The notes beneath the pieces were generated by a model. That model ran no database searches, was not told where the DNA came from, and saw only the letters and a program-made list of their open reading frames with translations. Positions 33,436 to 48,908 of a stretch of DNA of 64,000 bases are shown piece by piece (position 1 is the stretch's first letter; each line of letters begins with the position of its first letter). Made by a program: the position numbers and the translations under genes. Origin of the DNA: Bog-756 sp036513075 (GTDB taxonomy: Bacteria > Actinomycetota > Acidimicrobiia > Acidimicrobiales > RAAP-2). Where the stretch lies: positions 11,451-75,450 of the forward strand of contig DATBZS010000076.1 in the NCBI GenBank assembly GCA_036513075.1, given 5' to 3'.

Positions 33436-36378
33436 ATGCTCGAGACGGGATCCATCATCGACGACATCGAGCGCCACCGCGTCCTCGTGCAGTTCAACGA
33501 CACCGCCAGGCCGTTGCCGACGGCGGGGAGCGTCCACGAGCTGGTGGCCCTGCAGGCCGCGGCACGGCCCTCGGCCGTCGCGGCCGAATTCGCGGGTGAC
33601 CAGCTCTCCTATGCCGATCTGGACCGCGACGCCAACCGGCTGGCCCACCGCCTGGTGGCGGCCGGTGTCGGGGTGGGCGACATCGTCGGTGTCTGCCTCG
33701 ATCGCTCGCTGTCGATGGTGACGGCCCTGCTCGCCATCTTGAAGTCCGGGGGGGCGTACCTCCCCCTCGACCCCACCTATCCGGCCGAGCGCCTCCGCTT
33801 CATGGTGACCGACGCCGAGGTGTCGACCCTCGTCACCGTCGGCGACGTGGCGGGCGAGTTGGCCGATCTCGTCGCCGAAGCCGGGACCGTCGTGCGGCTC
33901 GACCAGGAGGCCTCGGCATCGGCCGGCTACCCGGACGACGATCCTGGCAGAGCTGTCACTCCCGAGGACCTGGCCTATGTGATCTACACGTCCGGTTCGA
34001 CCGGCCAGCCGAAGGGTGTCCTCGTCGAGCACGGGGGCGTGCTCAACCTGGCTCCCGTGGTGGCCGACGTCTTCCAGCTCGACGCCGACAGCCGGGTCCT
34101 GCAGTTCGCCTCGTTCTCCTTCGATGCCTCCGTCACCGAAATCCTCCTCCCCCTGACCGTCGGAGCCACCGTGTGCCTGGCCCCCCGTGAGGTGCTGGCC
34201 TCGGGGCTCGATCTCCTGCGCCTCCTCGACGAGCAGCGGATCACCACCGTCACCCTGCCCCCGTCGCTGTTGGCCGCACTGCCCGACACCGACCTCCCGA
34301 ACCTGGTCACCCTGTGCTCGGCCGGTGAAGCCTGCCAACCGGAACTGGTCCGACGCTGGGGCAGGGGCCGCCGCTTCGTCAACGGCTACGGGCCCACCGA
34401 GGCCACGGTGGCCACGACGTACCAGGTGATCGACGGCGAGCTCCCCGACGGCATGACCTCCGTTCCGATCGGCCCACCCATCGCCAACGCCCGGGCCTAC
34501 GTCCTCGACGACGACCGTCAGCCGGTACCGGTCGGCACGCCCGGTGAGCTCTACATCGGTGGCGCCGGCCTGGCCCGGGGCTACCTCGGTCGCCCCGAGC
34601 TGACCGCGGAGCGCTTCATTCCGGACCCGTTCGACGAGCAGCCGGGCAGCCGGCTCTATCGCACGGGCGACCGGGTCCGCTGGCGGGAGGACGGCACCCT
34701 CGACTTCCTCGGTCGCTTCGACGACCAGGTCAAGCTCCGGGGCTTCCGGATCGAGCTCGGAGAGATCGAGCAGACATTGATGGCCCATCCTGACGTGGCC
34801 GACGCCGCGGTGGTCGTCCGCGAGGACACGCCGGGGAACCGTCGGCTCGTCGCCTACATCGTCCCCCGGGCCGGTGCCGGACAGGACCGCCAGCTCGAGC
34901 TGTGGCCCTCTCTCGCCGAGTACTTCCTCTACGACGAGACGCTGTACTACGCGATGACCAATGACGTCATCCGGAACCGTGCCTACCGGATCGCCTTCGA
35001 GCAGCACGTCCCCGGCAAGGTCGTCGTCGACGTCGGCACCGGCCAGGATGCCATCCTCGCCAGGATGTGCGTGGAGGCGGGCGCCCGGAAGGTCTACGCC
35101 CTCGAGATCCTGCCGGCCTCGTATGAGAAGGCTAAGGCCCTGGTGCACCGCCTCGGGCTCGACGACCGGATCGAGGTCGTCCTGGGCAATGCCATGGACA
35201 TCGAGCTCCCCGAACCGGCCGACGTCTGTGTGTCCGAGATCGTCGGTGCCATCGGCGGCTCCGAGGGAGCCGCGGTCATCCTCAACGATGTGTGGCGGCT
35301 GCTCGACCACGGGATCCAGATCCCCAGTCGCAGCCTGACGGCGATTGCTGCGGTCACACTTCCTGACGAGTTCGTCGATGCGCCCGCGTTCAGCCCCGTC
35401 ACCGCCGAGTACGTGGAGCGGGTGTTCGACCAGGTGGGTCACCGGTTCGACCTCCGGCTGTGCGTCAAGGGCCTGGAGTACGACGACCTCGCCTCCAAGG
35501 TGGGCGCGCTCGAAGATCTCGACTTCGGCGGGATCGTGCCTCCCGAGGAGGAGCACGACGAAGTGCTCGACGTGACCCGTTCCTGTCGGATCGACGGGTT
35601 CCTCGCCTGGCTCCGGCTGGAGACGTGCCCCGACGTGTGGATCGACGCGCTGGGCCAGAAGACGTGCTGGCTACCCTTGTTCCTGCCGGTCTTCCACCCC
35701 GGGCTGCAGGTCGAACCGGGCGACAGCATCCGCCTCTCGGTCTCCCGTCGGCTGTCCCCCAATCAGCTGAATCCCGATTTCACGCTCTCGGGGACAGTGG
35801 AACACGGGGATGGGAGATCGACGCCGTTCGAGTTCCGCAGTCCCCACGATGCGCCGGAGTTCCGGTCGTCGTCGTTCTACCGCCAGTTGTTCGCCGACGA
35901 CACCGTCCCGGTCCGCCCGCTGACCTCGGGATCCGTCCGTGAAGGGGACCTCCGCGACTATCTTCGGGACAGGCTCCCCGACCAGATGGTGCCGTCCGTC
36001 CTGACGGTCCTCGATGCCATGCCGCTCTCCCCGAACGGGAAGGTCGACCGCGGTGCGCTGCCCGAACCCACCCATGTGCGGTCCGGGCCGGACGAGGAGG
36101 GGACGAGGGTGGCCACGCCGATCGAGGACCTCGTCATGGAGATCTGGAGTGATCTCCTCGGCATCGACGAGCTCGCGGCCGACGAGGACCTCTTCGACGC
36201 GGGCATGGACTCGCTCCTCGCCACCAAGGCCGCCGGGAGGATCCGGGCCGAATTCGGCGTCGAACTGCCGATACCCACGATCTTCGAGACGCCGACTATT
36301 GAAGGTATCGCCCATGCACTATTGACCGCATTGAGCGAAGAAGAGGCTCCCATCGAATCAGTAAGTGAGCCCACCTAG
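33436..36378 (+). CDS. NRPS 2: adenylation domain with embedded PRMT-like methyltransferase, PCP
   Basis: 980 residues. No condensation domain; the protein opens with the short linker that usually precedes an A domain. A3 YTSGSTGQPKG near 182, A8 LRGFRIELGEIE near 434, then an insert of about 350 residues (about 486-835), then A10 PNGKVDRGAL near 866 and PCP DAGMDSLLAT near 920. The insert has SAM motif I VVVDVGTGQDAILAR, AGARKVYALE (acidic end of strand 2), and SEIVGAIGGSEG, like the PRMT double-E loop, with a C-terminal beta-rich part. Approximate code DATTLSGVAK; no substrate assigned. Likely N- or side-chain methylation. Confidence 0.9.
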   Translation: MLETGSIIDDIERHRVLVQFNDTARPLPTAGSVHELVALQAAARPSAVAAEFAGDQLSYADLDRDANRLAHRLVAAGVGVGDIVGVCLDRSLSMVTALLAILKSGGAYLPLDPTYPAERLRFMVTDAEVSTLVTVGDVAGELADLVAEAGTVVRLDQEASASAGYPDDDPGRAVTPEDLAYVIYTSGSTGQPKGVLVEHGGVLNLAPVVADVFQLDADSRVLQFASFSFDASVTEILLPLTVGATVCLAPREVLASGLDLLRLLDEQRITTVTLPPSLLAALPDTDLPNLVTLCSAGEACQPELVRRWGRGRRFVNGYGPTEATVATTYQVIDGELPDGMTSVPIGPPIANARAYVLDDDRQPVPVGTPGELYIGGAGLARGYLGRPELTAERFIPDPFDEQPGSRLYRTGDRVRWREDGTLDFLGRFDDQVKLRGFRIELGEIEQTLMAHPDVADAAVVVREDTPGNRRLVAYIVPRAGAGQDRQLELWPSLAEYFLYDETLYYAMTNDVIRNRAYRIAFEQHVPGKVVVDVGTGQDAILARMCVEAGARKVYALEILPASYEKAKALVHRLGLDDRIEVVLGNAMDIELPEPADVCVSEIVGAIGGSEGAAVILNDVWRLLDHGIQIPSRSLTAIAAVTLPDEFVDAPAFSPVTAEYVERVFDQVGHRFDLRLCVKGLEYDDLASKVGALEDLDFGGIVPPEEEHDEVLDVTRSCRIDGFLAWLRLETCPDVWIDALGQKTCWLPLFLPVFHPGLQVEPGDSIRLSVSRRLSPNQLNPDFTLSGTVEHGDGRSTPFEFRSPHDAPEFRSSSFYRQLFADDTVPVRPLTSGSVREGDLRDYLRDRLPDQMVPSVLTVLDAMPLSPNGKVDRGALPEPTHVRSGPDEEGTRVATPIEDLVMEIWSDLLGIDELAADEDLFDAGMDSLLATKAAGRIRAEFGVELPIPTIFETPTIEGIAHALLTALSEEEAPIESVSEPT

Positions 36379-36487
36379 ATGGCGGCGTATATCGGGGAAG
36401 CATCCGATGGTCGCCGTGCAGGTTTTCGGGGTTCGGCTCCCGATCTACGATGGTCTTCACCTGCATCTTGCGATAGTGCACCTGACG

Positions 36488-36507
36488 TGCAATGCTATAG
36501 GATTGCA
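36488..36507. repeat. Inverted repeat TGCAAT / ATTGCA
   Basis: Perfect 6-bp arms with an 8-bp centre, in the NRPS 2-3 gap; a possible operator beside a weak -35. Confidence 0.35.
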
Positions 36508-36553
36508 TTAAATGTCCGGGAGATGACGCATACTGTTTGAGTGAAGTTATCCC

Positions 36554-36572
36554 ATCGACCTCGAAGGTCGAT
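36554..36572 (+). promoter_or_regulatory. Hairpin upstream of the NRPS 3 start
   Basis: ATCGACCT and AGGTCGAT form a perfect 8-bp stem with a 3-nt loop, 12 nt upstream of the GGAGG before ATG 36593. It may control translation, or be an operator. Confidence 0.4.
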
Positions 36573-36592
36573 TGATTGATCTACGGAGGAAC

Positions 36593-39500
36593 ATGGGGCC
36601 GGATCCAGTAGGTTTCGAGAGTTCGTTGCAGCAATTGGCGGCCCTGGCCGACCTCACCGGGGCTCCCCTGGCGCGGCGACAGGCCTCCGCGTCGTTCGAC
36701 GTCGTCCCCAACGCTGCCTCCGTCACCCAGGTCCTGGGCGGCCTCGTGGAACGCCACGAGATCCTCCGCACCACGTTCGCGCGGTTTCCGGGTGCCCTCC
36801 ATGCGCTCCAGGTCGTCGGGTCGGCGATGGACGTCCCGGTGTCCAAGGTCGACGGCTCCGGTGCCGCCGATGACTTCGCCGAGGCGCTGGCCGCGGCGTG
36901 GGACGAGCCGCTGGACGCCATCAAGGGTCCGCTCCTGCGGGCCGTCGTCGTGACCCGTCCGGGGGGTTCGGGAGCGGTGATCCTCACCGCCCTCGCCGGC
37001 GTCGCCGACGTGACCACGCTCCGCTCGCTGCTCGCCGAGCTCGGCGAGTCCGGGGGGACCGGTGACGAGGAGCCCCTCCAGTATGCGGACTACACCGCGT
37101 GGCAGGCCGAGCAGGTCGCCGCCCTCGACGGCGGTGACGCGGGCACGGTCGATGGCCTGGAGTCGCTCCCCTCGGCTTCGCTTCCGACATCCGGCGTGCC
37201 GGCGGCGGACGCCTCCGCACGCCGGCGGCCCTCTGCGACCGTCCTCGGGTGGGCCGGCGACGTGGCTCCCGTCCTGGACGCCGTGGCCCGCTCCGCCGGC
37301 GCCGATCCGGTCGACGTCTGGATCGCGGCCTGGGCCGCCCTGTCGTACCGACTCACCGGCATCGACCGGCTCGTGCTCGGCGAGGTGACCGACGGTCGAG
37401 ACTCCGAGGAGCTCGACGGCGCCGTCGGCCCCTACGCATGGACCCGCCCGCTCGTGGTGGGCATCGATCCGGACACCACCTTGCGGACGTTGGCCGTGGA
37501 GGTCCACCGGCTGCGGTCGGAGGGGCCCCGTGGCGTCGGCCCGACCAGCCGGGACGGTGACGGGCCCGTCGGCTCGACCACGCCCTCGCTGGTCGTCAGC
37601 CTGCAGACCGACGTCGACGTCGAGGACACGCCACCCGACGCGGACGACTATCAACTACTCCTGCTCCTGGGTGGGGGCGACGCCCCCACCACCGCGGCGC
37701 TGTGGGGCGATCCGGAGCGGATCTCGGCCGGACACGCAGACCAGGTGGCCCGCACGTTCACCGCGTTGACCCGCAGCCTGGCGGACGATCCCGACGGACC
37801 GGTCGCCACCGCTGCGGCATTCGATGATGTGTCCGATGCCTCCTGGCTGGCCGGTTTCCAAGGCGCACCCGTCGATGCCGGCGACGCCACGATCCTCGCC
37901 CAGTTCGAGGCCCGGGCCGCCGACTGCGCCGAGCGGACGGCGGTCGCGTCCGGGAACACCTCCCTCAGCTATGCGGAGCTCGACCGCCGGGCGAACGGAC
38001 TGGCCCAGTCGCTGGCCGCCCAGGGCGCCACCCGCGAGGCGCCGGTGGCCATCGTGATGGAGCGCTCGGTCGAGCAGCTGCTGTCGATTCTGGCTGCCTG
38101 GAAGTCCGGCGCGCCTCATGTGTGCATCAGCCCCGACCAGCCACCCGTCCGGCTCCTCGCCCAGCTCGAGCACGCCGGCTCGACAATCCTGTTGACCACG
38201 GAGTCGCTAGCCGGGTCGCTGCCGTCATTCGACGGACCGGTGGTGCTGGTCGACCGGTTCACCGACGAGTCCGATGCCGCGCCGACCGGTGGCGCCGGAC
38301 CCGACGACCTGGCCTACCTCGTCTTCACTTCGGGGTCGACCGGCGACCCCAAGGGTGTGGCCGTCACCCACCGCAACCTCAGCAACTACGTGGCCGTCGT
38401 CTCGGGCCTGCTCGCCGACGTGCCGGGCTACGACGCTGGGCTCACCTTCGCCGTGGTCACCGCGCTCAACACCGACCTCGGGAACACCTGCCTCTATCCG
38501 GCGCTCGTCTCGGGCGGCTCCGTCTCGCTGGTGCCGCTCGACGCGGCGATGGATCCTGCCGCCTACGCCGCCTACAACGCCGATCACCCGGCCGACGTGC
38601 TCAAGATCACGCCGTCCCACCTGGACTCGCTGCTCACCGAGGGTGCACCGGTCCTGCCGACGAAGGTGCTGTTCACCGGCGGTGAGGCCTCGACGTGGGA
38701 CCTCCTGGACCGGGTCCGGTCCCTCGGCGACTGTCGGATCGTCAACCACTACGGACCCTCCGAGACCACGGTCGGCTCGCTCGTCTACGAAACGGCAGCT
38801 TCCCCGGACGACCACTTCTCGCGTCGCACCGTCCCCATCGGCCGGCCGATCGCCAACACCGAGGTGTATGTCGTCGACGATCAACTCCGACGCGTCCCCC
38901 CGGGGGCTCCGGGCGAGCTCCTCATCGGCGGCGCCGGCGTGGCCCGCGGGTACTGGCGTGACGACGAGCGCACCGCGGCGGCATTCGTCGGCAACCCCTT
39001 CACGGACGCCTCCGGCAGCCGGCTTTACCGGACCGGAGACCTCGTCCGGTACCTGCCCGACGGCTCCCTCGAGTTCCTCGGCAGGAACGACGGGCAGGTC
39101 AAGGTGCGGGGCCATCGCGTCGAGACCGGCGAAGTCGAAGAGGTCCTCCGGCTCAACCGCGAGGTGCAGCGTGCCGCCGTCATCCTCCGGGAGGACACAC
39201 CCGGGGACCGGCGACTGGTGGCGTACATCGTGTCGCCGTATAGCCCCGGGCCGTCGCCCTCGTCGCTCCGGGAGTTCCTGCGCGAGCGCCTCCCGGAGTA
39301 CATGGTGCCGTCCTCGTTCGTGGAGCTGGACTCGCTCCCGTTGGCCGCCAACGGCAAGTTGGACCGCCGTGCCCTGCCCGAGCCCGGCGACGCCGACCTC
39401 GACGGCGATCGCGAGTTCGTCGAGCCGTCGACCGAGACCGAACAGGTCATCGCCGGGGTCTTCTCCGACCTCCTCGGCGTCGAGCGCATCGGCGCCACCG

Positions 39501-39756
39501 ATGACTTCTTCGCCCTCGGCGGGCACTCGCTGCTGGCCACCCAGGCGATCGCCAGGATCCGCAACGCCTTCGAGATCGAGCTCGAGGTCCACACGATGTT
39601 CACCGAGCCCACCGTCGCCGCCCTGGCCGCCACGGTCGACGAGCGCCGTGAGTCGAACGATGCGGAGCTCGCCGCCCTGCTCCGCGAGATCGACGACCTC
39701 TCGGACGAGGAGGCCGAGCGGCTGCTGGCCTCCGAAACCGGGTTGGACCCACCCCC

Positions 39757-39760
<4 letters not shown>
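36593..39760 (+). CDS. NRPS 3: degenerate condensation, Asp-type adenylation, PCP
   Basis: 1055 residues. The N-terminal about 430 residues resemble a C domain but lack HHxxxDG (the site reads LAGVADVT), so catalysis is doubtful. A domain: A3 FTSGSTGDPKG near 578, core region TDLGNTCLYPALVSGG, LKITPSHL, FTGGEAS, NHYGPSETTVG. The code DLTKFGHVGK is close to the Asp code DLTKVGHIGK, so L-Asp is the likely substrate. A10 NGKLDRRALP near 919, PCP ALGGHSLLAT near 973, and a C-terminal docking-like tail (LLREIDDLSDEEAERLL). ATG 36593 with GGAGGA; an in-frame TTG at 36572 is less likely. GTGA overlap with NRPS 4. Confidence 0.9.
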
Positions 39761-46392
<6,632 letters not shown>

Positions 46393-46429
46393 TGCCGCCA
46401 CCGCCCACGAAAGGACGCCGACCGGCACC

Positions 46430-47911
46430 ATGAGCAACCTCGGTGATCGCCTCGACAAGCTGACCCCGGAAAAGCGCGCCCTCCTGGAGCGTCAGCTGCT
46501 GCAACGTCGGGCCTCGGTGCTGTCCGAGTCCGGTAGGGACGGCAAGCTCCATCGTCGGGGGCCGGACGAGCCGCTGCTCCTCTCGTACTCCCAGCAGCAG
46601 CTGTGGTTCCTCCAGGAGTGGCAGAAAGAGGGGGCGGCGTACAATGCCAGCCTCAACCTCCGCCTCCAGGGCGAACTCGACGAGGACGCGTTGCGTCAGT
46701 CGTTCCAGTTGATCATCGAGCGCCACGAGACGCTGCGGACGGTCGTGATGGATGAGGGTGGGGTCCCCGGTGCACGGTTGATCGAGCACCCCACCTTCGC
46801 GTTCCACGAAGTGGACCTGGGTGCGGACGGCCCGCCGAGCGACGAGGCGATCGCCGATGCCGTCCGGGGTGTGGTCCACCTGGCGTTCGACCTCAGCGCC
46901 GACTTGATGCTCCGGGTCGGGCTCATCCGGTTGGGCCCCGACGACCGGGTCATCTGCATGGTGCTCCACCACATCGCCTGCGACGGCTGGTCGCGGGGGA
47001 TCCTCTTCGACGAACTGACCGCCCTGTACGTCGGCTTCACCTCGGGGCATCCGGCCGAGTTGGCCGAGCTACCCGTGCAGTACGGGGACTTCGCCAAGTG
47101 GCAGCAGGAGTGGCTGAGTGGCTCGGTCCTGAAGGGTGAGATCGACTTCTGGAGCGAGGAGCTCTCAGGGGCCGACTTCGTCCTCGACCTCCCGACCGAC
47201 CATGTCCGGCCCAACGTCCTTACCTTCATCGGTGGGCGGATGGGCTTCGTCATCCCGGCTCCAGTCGCCGATCGGATGCGCAGCATCGGGAGAGAGGAGC
47301 GGGCCACCATCTTCATGGTCGTCCACGCCGCCACGGGGATGCTCCTCAACTCCTTAACCGGCCAGGAGGATTTCCTGGTGGGGAGCCCGGTGGGGAGCCG
47401 GCGCTGGCCGGAGACGGAACCGCTCATCGGCTTCTTCGTCAACACCCTTCTGCTCCGGCTCCGCATGACCGGGGATCCGACGTTCCGCGAACTGGTCCGG
47501 CGGTGCCGGGAGACCGCGGTGAGCTGCTACGCCCACCAGGACATCCCGTTCGAACGCATCGTCCAGGCCCTCCGGCCCAAGCGCTATTCGGACCGCAATC
47601 CGTTGTTCCAGGTGAACCTCCGCATGCAGGGCCCCGCCCCGGAGCCGCCCGAGCTGCCCGGACTCCGGGCCTCACGGGTCAGCGTCGGGCTCGGGTCGTC
47701 CCGGTTCGACCTGGCCCTCGGATTCGTCGACGCGCCAGGCGAGCTGGGCGCCTACGTCGAGTACAACTCGGCGCTCTTCGAGGGTGCCACCATCGAGCGG
47801 TGGATGCATGCGTTCACCCAGGTGCTCGAACTCGCCTGCGAGAATCCCGAACGCAAGCTGTCGGAACTGGCCACCGCCCTGCGGGCGAAGGCCGGGGTCA
47901 CGCTGCCCTGA
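46430..47911 (+). CDS. NRPS 5: free-standing condensation domain
   Basis: 493 residues, one C domain and nothing else. Active site LHHIACDGWSRGIL near 180 is intact (HHxxxDG). Other C-domain motifs: LSYSQQQLWFLQEW (C1), RHETLRT (C2), YGDFAKWQ (C4), and IGFFVNTLLLRLRM plus HQDIPFERIV (C5-C6). ATG 46430 lies 37 bp after NRPS 4. It could serve in trans for NRPS 6, whose own C domain is truncated. Convergent with the methyltransferase gene. Confidence 0.92.
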   Translation: MSNLGDRLDKLTPEKRALLERQLLQRRASVLSESGRDGKLHRRGPDEPLLLSYSQQQLWFLQEWQKEGAAYNASLNLRLQGELDEDALRQSFQLIIERHETLRTVVMDEGGVPGARLIEHPTFAFHEVDLGADGPPSDEAIADAVRGVVHLAFDLSADLMLRVGLIRLGPDDRVICMVLHHIACDGWSRGILFDELTALYVGFTSGHPAELAELPVQYGDFAKWQQEWLSGSVLKGEIDFWSEELSGADFVLDLPTDHVRPNVLTFIGGRMGFVIPAPVADRMRSIGREERATIFMVVHAATGMLLNSLTGQEDFLVGSPVGSRRWPETEPLIGFFVNTLLLRLRMTGDPTFRELVRRCRETAVSCYAHQDIPFERIVQALRPKRYSDRNPLFQVNLRMQGPAPEPPELPGLRASRVSVGLGSSRFDLALGFVDAPGELGAYVEYNSALFEGATIERWMHAFTQVLELACENPERKLSELATALRAKAGVTLP

Positions 47912-47929
47912 CCCGACCGAGCCAACCGG

Positions 47930-48658
47930 TCAGGGGGACGCCGGCCCGTCGAGAGCACCGGAGAGCCGGGCGATGACGGTCGGATGGAACGTGTTGTCGA
48001 GCACCGGCGTGACCGTCCAGGCCGGGTCGGCTTCGAAGAGTTCGGCATATTGGGCCATGTAGTACACCAGGGTGATATCAGCATCCGGACCCCGGAGACC
48101 CATCAAATGGTCCTTGAACTTCTCGGTGATCTCTTCGTTGAACGGATTGAAGATGAAGAAGATGGTCCCCTCTTTGGGGATCAATTCGAATGCGTCACCG
48201 CAGAGGACCTCGACATTGGGAAATCGCTCGAGTCGGTGGGCGGCGAACGCAGCCCACCGTTCGTCGATCTCGATTCCGACCATGCGGTTCCGGAGTCCGC
48301 GGTGGAGCCAGAAATTCAGTACCCGGCCTTTGCCACACCCGACATCGACGAGGACATCGGCCTCGTCGATGTGCACGTTGCGCTCGAGGAAGGCATTGCG
48401 CAGGTAGTAGTGATGCGTGCTCGACGTGCCCCGGTAGCCCCGGTCGTTCCAACGGCTCTGGTAGGTCCCGCCACAACGCCCGCCGTACTGCTCGTCGATC
48501 ACGAAATCCCGGATCGTCTCGATCCCGTACCGCGGCTTGACGACGCGCAGTCTCCAGCGCCACTTCAGATGCTCGATGTCGGTGACGTGGGTGAGGTCAC
48601 GCCGGATGCGGGCGGCGGTCCACTCCCGTTGCGGCGCCCGACCCTTATCCGATGGCAT
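47930..48658 (-). CDS. SAM-dependent class I methyltransferase
   Basis: 242 residues. SAM motif I DVLVDVGCGKGRVLNFWL near residue 105, acidic motif II MVGIEIDERW, VEVLCGDAFEL (motif III), and a FIFNPFNEEI segment in the position of the catalytic NPPY-like motif (here NPFN). Substrate unknown. It is the only gene on the minus strand inside the NRPS cluster, so cluster membership is uncertain. ATG 48658; a weak leaderless -10 (TAACGT) is 6 nt upstream. Confidence 0.82.
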   Translation of the reverse strand: MPSDKGRAPQREWTAARIRRDLTHVTDIEHLKWRWRLRVVKPRYGIETIRDFVIDEQYGGRCGGTYQSRWNDRGYRGTSSTHHYYLRNAFLERNVHIDEADVLVDVGCGKGRVLNFWLHRGLRNRMVGIEIDERWAAFAAHRLERFPNVEVLCGDAFELIPKEGTIFFIFNPFNEEITEKFKDHLMGLRGPDADITLVYYMAQYAELFEADPAWTVTPVLDNTFHPTVIARLSGALDGPASP

Positions 48659-48908
48659 CGTTCCACGTTAGCCAGTGGTGGTTGACTTGGGCAATATGCG
48701 CTCCACCGGTTTTCCGGCAATTGCCGCCCAGATTTCGTGGAAGGAGTGCATCCCTTGGCGCCCGAAGGTGTGCCCCGATTGCCGTTGCCGAACCGCAATA
48801 GAGGGCGCAACACCAGTGGCGCATTCGGGTCGAAGGCACGGAACTCCGGGGCAAATCCCATACGAATAGCCGGCCGCCCGGTGACAATGTGACACGCCCT
48901 GTGGGAAG
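48659..48908. other. Divergent intergenic region, methyltransferase / NRPS 6
   Basis: 250 bp of lower GC between divergent genes. It should hold the promoters of both. No gene seen. Confidence 0.5.

Larger units (their letters stand above)
36379..36592. other. Intergenic region between NRPS 2 and NRPS 3 with inverted repeats
   Basis: About 214 bp, AT-richer than both flanks. It has a 6-bp inverted repeat (36488-36507) and an 8-bp hairpin (36554-36572) just before the NRPS 3 ribosome site. A weak -10 (CATACT, 36529-36534) suggests a separate promoter. Confidence 0.45.
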
